The notes under the pieces: model-generated
Database searches by the model: none
Told to the model about the DNA's origin: nothing
What the model saw: the letters and a program-made list of their open reading frames with translations, nothing else
Program-made: the position numbers and the translations under genes
DNA from: Isoetes taiwanensis
Taxonomy: Eukaryota; Streptophyta; Lycopodiopsida; Isoetales; Isoetaceae
Assembly (NCBI GenBank): GCA_021234155.1
Contig: JAJEKV010000003.1
Span: 28,069,166 to 28,133,165, forward strand
Length of the DNA: 64,000 nt
Direction: 5' to 3'
Shown here: piece by piece, positions 54,725 through 64,000 of the stretch
Position numbering within the stretch: the first letter of the stretch is position 1
Layout: every line of letters begins with the position of its first letter

Positions 54725-55400
54725 AAATATTCCATCGACCTTCGCATGGTTTTGTCTTTGTTGATTCGGATGAATCCTTATCTAAAAGCTTCATTAAGAA
54801 GCCTAACAAAATAGAAGCCATAGCCTACCGGAATGGATTACTTGCTCCAGCTTGTTTTCTCTTTGCGGCGGAATTGCGACCTCCGATCTTCTAACTTCAA
54901 AGCTGTTCTTTGCATCTCCCGTAAGCGTGTTGCGGTGTACCGATGGGGCATGCATCCGAATCGCCACAACCAAGTGCTCATCTTCGTCATTGCCATCGCC
55001 CACTCTCCGCCAAGGCGCATTACGTTAAGATATTAGAGTTAGATAATTGTTTGCCCTAAGTTAATGGTTGCCTATTTTTATGTTCCCTTTTTTTAGGTGT
55101 ATTCGAAGCATAGCCTATATTATTCTTCCATATCTAATTTGAATTCATGTATAAGGGTAAGACAATTGAGACATGGCTTGGTAGCCACCCGCGGAGACCC
55201 TTACAATATCATAACTGGGGATGCTGCAGTTCGTCTCAATTTTATCATTTTCTAGAAGTCTTCGAGTTTGCTTCACCTGCGGCGACGGTTATCCACAAGG
55301 ATCCCACAAATTAGCATTCCTGAAAATTGGGGCAAAGGACGTGGCAGCACAAGGATGCACCACCGGACAAAAATCCGACCCATTTATGATATTGTTTGGT
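54725..55400. other. no gene recognised
   Basis: Overlapping 60-67-codon frames on both strands near 54.8-55.0 kb, neither with recognisable motifs. Confidence 0.25.
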
Positions 55401-55406
55401 GCTTGA

Positions 55407-55525
55407 ATATGTAGCATAATAACAGGGGGTTTTCTTTGTGTTTTTGTACGCTTTTCACAAAGGTTTTCCTAAGATTTCATGGCGTATTCGAATGGATGTA
55501 CTAATGCGTACATCTAGAGTGCACC
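55407..55525 (-). repeat. TGCTACATAT repeat end, inverted
   Basis: Inverse copy of the block at 3588-3716 and 6355-6475: starts ATATGTAGCATAATAACAGG and ends TCTAGAGTGCAC. It could mark the left boundary of the segment with captured exons that follows. Confidence 0.65.
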
Positions 55526-55967
55526 ATTTCTTAGTCGTTGATTTAGTTTTTTTTTTCAATGGTCCAACATCTAAGGGCTCACAACAAAAGCCCTCTTTTT
55601 ATTTTAGGGGCTGAACATGCAAGCCTCGTGGATAGCATTTTAGGGCAAGAAACAGGGCTTGCAAATCTGCAACAACATGGATTAGCAAGATAAGATTACT
55701 GGCATAGAGGCTCGATGTACGATTCAAGACCATTAGCTTAGCGTAGTTGCAAAAAATTTAGGTGTAATGGCGACTTTTGGACTCATTCTGGGTCCATTAG
55801 CACCAGAAGATAGATTTTCTCGCATACCTAGAGGATTGCCTCCTGTAGACGACGCCATTCAGATCTATTTGGTTACTTCTGGTTGTGCGCATCATTCTAT
55901 TGTAGTAGCCTTTTCGCTGTATGACCTGCCGACATGTCAAACCTAATGCCTTTGATGTTCCTTGCAG

Positions 55968-56090
55968 AACTCCTGGACAAAACAGACGATGGCTTGCCGT
56001 TGACAGAAGAAAATGTGGAGATGGTTCTTGATGAAGTCAGACCCTACTTAATGTCTGATGGAGGGAATGTAGCATTGCACGAAATTGATG
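55968..56090 (+). pseudogene. NFU-type (NifU-like) exon fragment
   Basis: A 123 nt exon with a CTTGCAG acceptor and GATG/GTCATA donor. The translation includes [19 protein letters not shown] and [14 protein letters not shown], the start of the NifU-like domain of plant chloroplast NFU proteins, which carry Fe-S clusters. The exon with the GACGSCPSS Cys pair is missing in the next kilobase. No transit-peptide exon is visible. It is a lone captured or stranded exon. Confidence 0.8.
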
Positions 56091-56184
56091 GTCATATTGA
56101 TGGTCGAATCTGTTGAATATAGTTTTCCCATTGCATAGCATGCTTCAAATTGTGACAGGCCATGGCCTATTTTCGTTGGATTTA

Positions 56185-56315
56185 GAACAAGTATTGTGCA
56201 GCTCTGTTGTTGACTGTGGGAAAAGGCACATTTGCGAAGGTTAGGCTTGGCAGAAACATAGAAACAGGGGATTTTGTGGCCGTAAAAGTACTGGACAAAG
56301 AAAAACTGCTTTAGC
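56185..56315 (+). pseudogene. CIPK (SnRK3) kinase N-lobe fragment 1
   Basis: Reads [18 protein letters not shown], then [13 protein letters not shown], a stop codon and HKIMEQ. This is the glycine loop and catalytic Lys region at the start of CBL-interacting protein kinases. A near-identical second copy is at 57428-57560. Only about 40 residues are kept. Confidence 0.8.
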
Positions 56316-56319
56316 ACAA

Positions 56320-57420
56320 AATAATGGAGCAAAATGGTGGAGCAAAATGGTGGCCAGGACTGTTGCTGCATAACTTATAATGCAGAGATTGTGCTCATTT
56401 ACACGATGGCCGGATTTTGGCCGAACAGAGTTTTGCAAATCCAGATTCAGCCCAGTGATATAGAATCAAGAGATTTAAGTTTCCTGTTTTTATAACTATA
56501 TATTGAGTTTTTGTACGCATTGTATTTCATGCATAATCTCCTAGAATCTTCATGTTTCAAATTTATATTAGCTGAGAAACTAACGCTTTGATCATGACAA
56601 AAGAAAGCAATGACTTCATTAGGCAATGAGGGAGTCGAATATGTCATGACAATGTGGCTATTGCTTTTGGCTTGGATAGTAACACAGCTGCGCTTCTGTC
56701 AGGTATGTTTGGAACCTAGAGAAGAATGATTGGCAGGCAACACTTGTCATTTTACGGCTTAATCGTGCAGCTATTTCTGTGAAATGGAGTCCAAAAGTTA
56801 TTTCATTTCTAATCTATCTCTAATAGGTATCTGCGTGCACATGTTTGCAGCTGCATTTGCACGTGTAACATGCTCATGAAATCTTGATTTATCCATGCAT
56901 CGAAACATATACCAAATATTCAGGTCTGTTAGAGCAGTTATTGTTATAATTTTTTATTGTCTCTTTTATTTTCCTTTTTCCAGAGAACAAATTTGCTGTT
57001 GCTAGTGGTGCAAATGAACAGGACAATGACTGGTAAGATGTGGAGAATGTGAATTTAAGTTGCATAGGAGCTTAATGTTTCCTCTCTGACCACTTTTTAG
57101 CTTGTTTTTGCCTCTGTACATTGTATGCTGCAGCATATCACAATTGCTATTTTGCAAGTTGCAATTTTTTAAAATAATTCTGAAACAATGCTTTGACATA
57201 TATGCCATTACCAATCAAGCGCTTTTTTGGTCCAAACTGATTGCCACAGTCAATTTTCCCCTAGAAAGAAAAGGACCTTCTTACTACTGAAATTTTTCTA
57301 TTTTTTAGGGTTCTTGTTTTCTTCGTTAGATTCAGAGATGGCAGATTAGTCTTTGGATTGATTGAAGAGGTGTTTGTAAATTGTAAGCCTTGTTATTGTG
57401 ATGAAAGGGCCTTGTTATTG
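56320..57420. other. no gene seen between the two CIPK fragments
   Basis: AT-rich. No further kinase exon, repeat or hairpin identified. Confidence 0.3.
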
Positions 57421-57427
57421 TTATTGA

Positions 57428-57560
57428 AGCTTGGCCGGACTGTGGGAAAAGGCACATTTGCGAAGGTTAGGCTTGGCAGAAACATAGAAACACAGGGGAT
57501 TTTGTGGCCGTAAAAGTGCTGGACAAAGAAAAATTGCTTCAGCACAAAATAGTGGAGGAA
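57428..57560 (+). pseudogene. CIPK (SnRK3) kinase N-lobe fragment 2
   Basis: Reads [21 protein letters not shown], two residues longer at the N side than fragment 1, then is shifted by a 2 nt insertion before the [11 protein letters not shown] part. Both fragments share the unusual downstream words GAGCAAAATGG, so they come from one duplicated source. Confidence 0.8.
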
Positions 57561-57870
57561 AATGGTGGAGCAAAATGGTTAACAGTGGCAAGCTTCTACA
57601 ACGACCTGCACCTTTTACCATAGAGCCAGTGTGCCATCACAACACACACAATTGTTTATTGTTGTGTGGAAATGCTGTTCTGCATCATTATTATTTACCT
57701 TGGTTTCTTCAAAGTCCTACTACAACAAAGATTTCTATGAGATATGTTTTTTCACATTCTATTGCTTGTTGAGCAAGAATTTATACATATGGTGTTTCAA
57801 CTTGTAATAGTGCTGAATGGATGTTTCTTCATTTCTCTGTTTAGTGGAAGATTTTCCCATTTTCTTTCTG

Positions 57871-57900
57871 CTTTAGTTAGGACCCGAAGGGCTCAAATTT
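57871..57900 (-). repeat. LINE-type 3' UTR tail motif
   Basis: Inverted copy of 1904-1930, with core GACCCGAAGGGC on the plus strand, joined to the A-rich and (TAT)n tail of the LINE at 57.9-59.2 kb. Confidence 0.6.
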
Positions 57901-57931
57901 TTTTTTAATATAATAATAATAATAATAATAG
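57897..57931 (+). repeat. T-run and (AAT)n tail
   Basis: T8 followed by AATATAATAATAAT units. On the minus strand this is the tail side of the LINE. Confidence 0.85.
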
Positions 57932-59237
57932 ATTATCTGAAGCCCGTTTGGGACCTTGAAGGTCATGGGGCTGGTTTACACTTATTTGCTCAAACTCATC
58001 AATAATGAGTGGTGTGAGTCCACTTCCTTGACAAAGCAACCAAGGATGTGTGGCTCCAACTCGAAAATACTGTCCAATTGAGATTGATATATGCCAAATT
58101 TCTCTCTTATATGTACATACTCCGGACACTCAATGAAGACATGTTTCTCATCCTCAATAGCATCAAGGGTGCAGAAGGGACATTTCCTGTCTTCCCTCGG
58201 AATTCCCTTCCATCTCCCTGTTTCCACCATAAGGTGGTGGGAGCTCAATCTATATCTGGCAATAGTCTGTTTCTTATGCTTAGACAAGTCCGCCTTCACA
58301 TAATCGGGTTCCATATATGTCAACATTGGGTTTACCTCTTCATTATACTTTGTCATACGACGCCCTTATGAGACCAAAGTCTCTCTACCACTTTGTCTTG
58401 TACGGTTCCTTGCAATCGAACTAAGCGATTCCGGCCGGATATCCGGGGGTAATACCCCACTTGGCTGCCCACGCTAACACTTCACGCCACCGGCCCGAGC
58501 TTCGGAGCATTCTAATGCCCTTTTTGACTGAGTTCAGATTGCGGCTCTAACCGATTCACAAAGTTTATCGTGCGGTATAAGGCCTCGGCTTCTAAAGGAA
58601 GCAAACCCGCCTCGGCCTAGAAGCATAGCGTCACGGCGTCACGGGTTTTCACCCCAAATTCTTCAAGCGTAAAAGCAGTTTAAGAACTTGCTCTATCTTT
58701 TGCCAATGCTTCGAGGACAAATTGGGCCCCCAAATTGGCGAGCCATACAAAGACAATGGTGCGAACGAGGAGATTTAAAAGCATTTTGCTTGGCGTGACG
58801 ACTTCTTAAATTAGCACGCCAACAGCTTCTCATCAATGCGTAAAGAGCGTTTTTCCCCCCTGTGACTCTCTTATCAACACAGGATTTCCATGAATATTTC
58901 GATTCAAATTCCAATCCCAAGTATTTGTATACCTCCGTTGTCTCTACTATCCGCCCTTTGGCGAATTATTCGGCGTTCTCTAGTTCCGACCACCATCACC
59001 TTGGTCTTGGTCAGGTTGACCCGCATCTCCTTCTTCATGCAAAATTCTGAAAGCATGTCTAACATAGACTGTAACCCTTCCTTTGTAGATGATATAAGTA
59101 TTACGTCAATCAATAACTGCACGAGATAACCCCCTAGATCAGTTCCTGCCAAGCATCTTTGTCTTAACCATTCATCCAGTTCGTCAACGTACAAACCAAA
59201 GAGCGTAGGAGACAGCGGGCACCCCTGTCTCAACACA
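57905..59237 (-). mobile_element. LINE (second lineage), 5'-truncated
   Basis: Minus-strand copy from RT motif LRQGCPLSPTLFGLYVDEL through KEMRVNLTKTKVMVVGTRE, GLEFESKYSWKSCVDKR and a zinc-finger-like end (KCPFCTLDAIEDEKHVFIECPEY). The YADD position reads LIDVI, so the catalytic motif is lost, and several frames are needed to follow it. It belongs with 328-966 and 42.7-43.1 kb. It is truncated at 59237, directly against a half MITE. Confidence 0.8.
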
Positions 59238-59239
59238 AC

Positions 59240-59345
59240 TACCATTAATATTATTAACATAAACCATTACATTTAACACATTTAAATTAAAATCCCCCTT
59301 AAACCCCCTTTGGCTTGGGTGCATATTCACAAGGGGGTTACGTAG
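59240..59345. mobile_element. MITE half (left arm only, copy 4)
   Basis: Carries the TTAACACATTTAAATTAAAA and CTTGGGTGCATATTCACA words of the long-TIR MITE left arm. The right arm is missing. It touches the truncated 5' end of the LINE. Confidence 0.65.
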
Positions 59346-59349
59346 GGTA

Positions 59350-61480
59350 GTGGTGATAATATACACATATTCCCCTACCTCGACCTTGCATCCTAACTAG
59401 GTTTATGTCTATGATAACATGGAGGTTGCGCAGGCATCTATTCTAATCAATGTAAGCATTATGATGGAGATAGTGACTATGAAAATTATATGTGATTTAA
59501 ACTGTGAGTATGGAGTCAAACATGCTATGAGTATAGGACATGTTGGGCATCATAATGATTATCGTCATGTTACCTTAATACATGTCTAAAGATATGTCTA
59601 CTTTGATGTTAATGCAGGGATGGTGGCGCTTCTATGCTATTTAGAGTGGATTCAAATGTGTCGCCGCCGCCGTAAACCTCGATGCCCACTGTCACGGGGC
59701 ATGCATTATTTTCACATGGTATATAGCATGCCTCCTCTCTTGCGACTGTTGCATGTGAACCCAGCCTTTGCCCGTCGTAATGACTATGCCAGTTAATTGC
59801 ATATGATGGAGATGGCAGCTAGTTGATGAAATGTTGTATTGACGGAAGAATTCAGAAAATGGTCCATAAATTCAGGTTTTGTCCAAAAATAATGAAATTG
59901 TGCTTACAATATCATTTTCAACCGAGTAAGGTCTCGCGCAATGATCTAGCTGAATATGTGCAACTTCATTCCTAGCATATCTTATATGCCTTACAAATCT
60001 GTAAATTCCTACACTTTCGTGTTTGCACAAGTCTGTAACGAATCTGAGACCTCTGCAGTCTGCCACATGCATTAAAATATTTGAAAAGCGAAACTAAAAA
60101 CGTATCCAAGAGCATATACAATTCAATATTCAATATGTGCAGCCCCATGCTGTGCAAGTGGCTGAATTTTGCAATCTATTACCCTGCTACATGCTCTTAA
60201 AATACTCATAAATGCATGACGAAACAAACACAAGCCTTATTATATGCAAGCCATTTCATATCCCATGTGAATTTGAGAGGAGATACTTTTTTACCAAAGA
60301 TCCTCCACAATCACGACATTCAGGTGAGGTTTTCTCATTCCTCATTGAGGCTGCCCATAATATTTGAGGCTTGACATTCATTTTCCACAGGGAATTAGAC
60401 TTTGGTGTTCCTAATCCCAAGGTGAACAATTTAACATATTCTTGGCACTCACCTACAACAATTAAGTAATGCTTGATATCTCTATGAATTTATTAGACAA
60501 TTAGCATTGTAATACCAAGAACTTCTTTCAAGCTCTTTGGTGGGCATCAAGGTCAAATCCTCCAAGAACAATTAGTTAAATTCAAAAGCCTTCAACAAAT
60601 TTGATGCCACCATCATAGTTGTGTACTCAAGCTTTTCAAATTAGCAATGACCAAGAGACCGACTTCAAAGACAATGGAAAAGAAAGAAATCAAAATGAAT
60701 ATAAATGAGAGGAATTGATATAAAGGACATTAAAGACCAAGAGCTAAATGCACCCTAGGGCACAAGAGAAAAACATTGACATCTAGGCCAACAGTATCAT
60801 GATGTATATTATGAAGTCTTTGTTCATTGACAGGTTTCCAACTTAGCCCTAGCAATGATGGACTTTATTTTCTATACAAAACTAATGTTCTTGGAATTCT
60901 AAAAGATCATTATGCTTAGCATGCCACTACAATGTAATAGAATGGTATCCACATTAATCCTTAGCCAACCTTATGACATTCGTATACAAAGCCAATACAT
61001 GTTTCAAACACAACCAACCAATGGATTCATAGAACAAAACCAACCATATTATCATGGGACTTTGCGAGACAACAGAAGCAAATTCTAAAGTCTTGGATGG
61101 AATAATGGCGCAACATCCACTAACACCAACATGAAGGGAAAGAGGGAGGGTTACAATAGCTGGAACAACACCTCGGTGTCATTGTTGCTTCATCATTTGC
61201 AAGTTTCCAAGCTGGGCATCGTTACTAGTTAATAATAGTGTAATAGAGCATTAACAATTTAAAACTAGTGTGGCAAATGGTTTTGTTATGTCAAACAAAT
61301 TCGTGCATAAATAGCTACATATAACATAGTTTTTAGATGATTCAATACCTAGGAATATACTTTTCTTAAGAGAATCCTAAATATGTGCCATTCTATGCCA
61401 TGAGCAGTTACAAACACAAATCTAACGGCTGCAAAGTATGTAAAATCCAACATAGGTAAAAGATAGATAACACTTTTTAG
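59350..61480. other. no gene recognised
   Basis: AT-rich with short frames only. It lies downstream of the terpene synthase and may include its 3' UTR. No repeat match within the window. Confidence 0.3.
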
Positions 61481-61487
61481 GTAGTAG

Positions 61488-62660
61488 CTAATAACGAATC
61501 GCCCAACCAAGGGAAGTTGGAGGAGTAACAGTAAAGAGCTTATGAACTGGTGGATGACTAGGTGCCATGCATGTAGCACGAACTCTGTTCCACTTTGAAC
61601 ACTTCCATTTGTTAGAAATGGTAATTTGAGTTGGTTTATGGCGACCAAATGTAGACCATTCCATATCCTTATTCCAAGAGGGTAATAACTCAAGAGAAAA
61701 GGAATCACCTGGTTTTAAAATGCGGAAGGACAAGCCATTTGGCTGATATCTAGCAATAGCTAAGCCCCAATGTAGATTTGCAGGGATATGGCAGGCTGAA
61801 ATGCGAATAAATTCGTCTAGTGCAGGATCATCTAACATCTGTGTCTTTTTCAATTCATCAACCAAATGTAGGCGTATGTCTTCTTCTTCCCTTGCCATTT
61901 GGCAAACCTGTTTAACGGCCTCTGTCAGCCCACAACCCTTCTCGATCATCAGCATGGAGGGCGTGTTAAAATCGTCCCCATTCATCCTCTCCTTATAGCA
62001 TGACATTACATCATTTTCATATGTTAACTGCAACACCAAGTGATGCAAATAATCCTGCACCAAATTGCTGTACCAGATTTCATCCTTGATCTGCAGGTCC
62101 AGAACGATCTCTATGAGATGCAGTGTGACTGCTGCGCCACAAGTTAGCATGCGGACATTGATGAAGGTTTTGAAGTCCGACGCTGTAGCTTGACGCCGCA
62201 GCCTTTGCTCTGGAGCCAACGCGCAAAGAAAATCCATTTGAGCGCTAACAAAGTGAGAAACATGAGTAGTATGAGAAGTAAGGCGCTTCCAGAAATCATA
62301 GTACAGCTTTAGACATTTAGTTTCTGCTTCTCCAACAGTGTGATCTATACCTGTGCCCCCTTGCATTACTGCAATGTGCCTGTTAACAAGCTCTCTAGTT
62401 TGATCCTCATCATAAGGGCAATGTTCATTGTCCACTATGCTATCAATGAAAAAACCCCACATAAACCACATATCGGCAATGAACAAACCCTCTGCATCAC
62501 CAACTGGGTATACATAGCAGGTGAGCAGTGTGGTTTTGATCGGTAGAATCTGGTCTGCAAAACCTTTTTCATGTGCATAATCTGATGCCTTTCTCCTCAG
62601 TTCTGAGTACTTTGAATGGCAGAGCAGCGGAATGCTGGAAGTTAGAAGTAAGGGTTCCAT
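61488..62660 (-). CDS. microbial-type terpene synthase-like (MTPSL)
   Basis: A 390-residue single-exon frame. It has the class I terpene cyclase alpha-fold without the plant beta and gamma domains. Diagnostic blocks: FADQILPIKTTLLTCYVYP, MWFMWGFFIDSIVD (residues 65-77, first Asp-rich motif) and NDVMSCYKE (216-224), the NSE/DTE triad N216, S220, E224 that binds Mg with diphosphate. The first motif reads DSIVD instead of DDxxD or DDxxxD, so its first two Asp are not both present. The C-terminal part has NLHWGLAIARYQ and then an extension of about 80 residues. Expected substrate is a prenyl diphosphate (C10 or C15) in the cytosol, since no transit peptide is obvious. MTPSL genes are known from non-seed plants. 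It looks intact. Product not predictable. Confidence 0.85.
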   Translation of the reverse strand: MEPLLLTSSIPLLCHSKYSELRRKASDYAHEKGFADQILPIKTTLLTCYVYPVGDAEGLFIADMWFMWGFFIDSIVDNEHCPYDEDQTRELVNRHIAVMQGGTGIDHTVGEAETKCLKLYYDFWKRLTSHTTHVSHFVSAQMDFLCALAPEQRLRRQATASDFKTFINVRMLTCGAAVTLHLIEIVLDLQIKDEIWYSNLVQDYLHHLVLQLTYENDVMSCYKERMNGDDFNTPSMLMIEKGCGLTEAVKQVCQMAREEEDIRLHLVDELKKTQMLDDPALDEFIRISACHIPANLHWGLAIARYQPNGLSFRILKPGDSFSLELLPSWNKDMEWSTFGRHKPTQITISNKWKCSKWNRVRATCMAPSHPPVHKLFTVTPPTSLGWAIRY

Positions 62661-62695
62661 TCCACGGCCTTCCGTGCTATGCTTTGCTTAGTCTT

Positions 62696-62703
62696 CTTTA
62701 TAG
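62696..62703 (-). promoter_or_regulatory. TATA box of the terpene synthase
   Basis: CTATAAAG on the minus strand, 36-43 bp before ATG 62660. This would give a leader of only about 5-15 nt. Confidence 0.5.
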
Positions 62704-62709
62704 CAGTAT

Positions 62710-64000
62710 TTTCTTATCACTACTGACAAGACAGCTTAACAACAGGAGCCCAACTTATTAGCAAAGACCCCATATCACTTGCGCCAGCTGCAAATCTAAA
62801 AAATCTAAAATGGGCTTAAAAAAAAGCTACGTTCAGTAATGAGTCAACTAGAAATCAGCCACAGCTGGAATTATCCTCCATCATCCATGTAGTCGCTACA
62901 TTAATATGTGCTCTAAGATGGGCTTGGAATCTTATTACATCCCACCTACCAAAATTCTTGACCACAAATCATGGTCTTTGACGCCTGTAGCTTTGGAGTA
63001 TATGGCATAAAAAATAGTTTAGCATCTTTGACCATAGCTTTGGAATCCTAAAACTATAGCTTTGGAATCCAAAGACTAAGTATTCTAAAAAAGTGTAGCT
63101 TTGGAATCTTAAAATAGAATATGGATTAAAGTAGAAAAAAAGTTAATGATATATAAAATTCTTTTTTTTGGAAGTACGCAAAAACTATATTAAAAGGAAA
63201 AGATATTACATAGGATGCTAAGGGAGGTGGAAATAAATAATGCTAAGGGAGGATGGAGATAACCACAAATTGGTATATAAAATTCTGCTTGGCATAGAGC
63301 CCAACATTTGCCAGATCGAACCACAATCCTTAAACCGTTTGCTTTTCCTTTGGCATCATGCTTTTCAAACTTCATGTCCATAAATTTCTTCTTGAAAAGC
63401 CAATAACTTTTTGGGATGTATAACATCTGACAAGTGTGATCCAATTCCTATTTTGCAACTATTATGGGATAGTAATTAATTGTTTTTAATATGATCCTTT
63501 TTTGGGATAAGTAATCAATTGTTATGGCCAAGAATAGTTGGAGGTGTTGGAATTATGGTCATGCCTCATTTTCAACATAAGCGACATTTGGTATAAGCCA
63601 TAATTGGACACGTGTTGTAAAGAGCAATAAAAGAGGCAATTGGCAAATTCAAAAGGGATCGGAGACATGGAGATAACCGACAGGAAGATTGGCAGATGAA
63701 GGCAGTTTTGAATTCGATCCAGGTGCTGTATTTGTTGGATCCAGGCATATCTGTGAATAGCCATATAGGAGTCGAAAACTAAGGCTGTAGAAGAAGCTGT
63801 GGCTGGAGAAGAAGTCTGGGCAGTAGAAGCCGAGTTGTGAAGAGCAGCCGATTCAGAGACTGGTGGGAAAAGATTCGGATTGTGTATCCTGCAAGTTGTG
63901 TTTGAATCGGAAGTGCAAGGAGATGGATTTATTTGCCTGAAGTAACCTAGACTGTTATCTGGTGGTGATTGTTGAGTAGGAGGGAAAGACCGGTTTTCTT
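62710..64000. other. no gene recognised
   Basis: Contains repeated TAGCTTTGGAAT words (about 62.99-63.11 kb). A T-run followed by GGAAGTACGCAAAAAC (63165-63185) could be a LINE or retrocopy 3' end on the minus strand (frame 63190-63444, Lys/Phe-rich, unrecognised). Nothing firm beyond that. Confidence 0.3.

Noticed and set aside
59350-61480. LTR-retroelement remnant
   Set aside because: Considered because of its AT-rich, frame-poor look, but no integrase, protease, RT or paired LTR could be identified.
61349-61708. 119-codon minus frame
   Set aside because: Overlaps the terpene synthase C-terminus in another frame and lacks any motif.

Overview
The window looks like a piece of a large, repeat-rich land-plant nuclear genome, most likely a fern or another non-seed plant. 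The main reason is the terpene synthase at 61.5-62.7 kb, which is of the microbial-like type (MTPSL) known from ferns, mosses, liverworts, hornworts and lycophytes but not seed plants. A wall-associated-kinase-like receptor, fragments of root-cap, GBP-like, CIPK and NFU genes, and LINEs whose ORF1 carries a DUF4283-like domain are all plant-type. The lineage call is inference. No rRNA, tRNA, CRISPR array or recognisable LTR element was seen.

Layout. 0-8.5 kb: LINE reverse-transcriptase scraps, a last-exon fragment, a chimeric receptor-kinase/root-cap pseudogene, two long-TIR MITEs, a 1.5 kb dispersed repeat and a Harbinger transposase remnant. 7.8-14.2 kb: one nearly full-length, decayed L1-like LINE (minus). 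16.2-19.4 kb: a decayed guanylate-binding-protein-like gene split by a 444 bp Mutator-like MITE with a 9 bp TSD. 22.2-23.0 kb: nested GC-rich foldbacks. 23.8-27.0 kb: an intact four-exon WAK-like receptor kinase (minus). 28.6 kb: a near-perfect 197 bp palindrome. 30-38.2 kb: LINE tail, microsatellites and the second copy of the 1.5 kb repeat. 38.9-42.6 kb: a plus-strand LINE with a 261 bp SINE-sized insertion in its endonuclease. 57.9-59.3 kb: another LINE type. 61.5-62.7 kb: the intact terpene synthase.

The most unusual part is 43.2-50.0 kb, a cluster of mostly intronless coding frames that I could not place: an 84-codon plus-strand frame, a 76-aa gene, a split FCP1/NIF-like phosphatase, a 670-aa acidic protein, and several shorter frames. 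It is studded with about eleven copies of a palindrome with arms AAATCGCGCC and GGCGCGATTT. Several copies sit just past stop codons, and one lies between two convergent genes. A second locus at 34.6-35.1 kb carries a degenerate copy of the 84-codon frame and again a palindrome downstream. From 51.9 to 54.7 kb a second palindrome class appears (arms AAATTGGGCG and CGCCCAATTT), partly in a tandem array of about 172 bp period. I interpret these as mobile or gene-associated hairpins of an undescribed multi-gene element or an old large-DNA-element insertion. This is a hypothesis, not a demonstrated system.

The intact host genes are the WAK-like kinase and the terpene synthase. The 670-aa and 76-aa genes look open, with TATA boxes nearby. 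Nearly everything else is transposon or gene debris.
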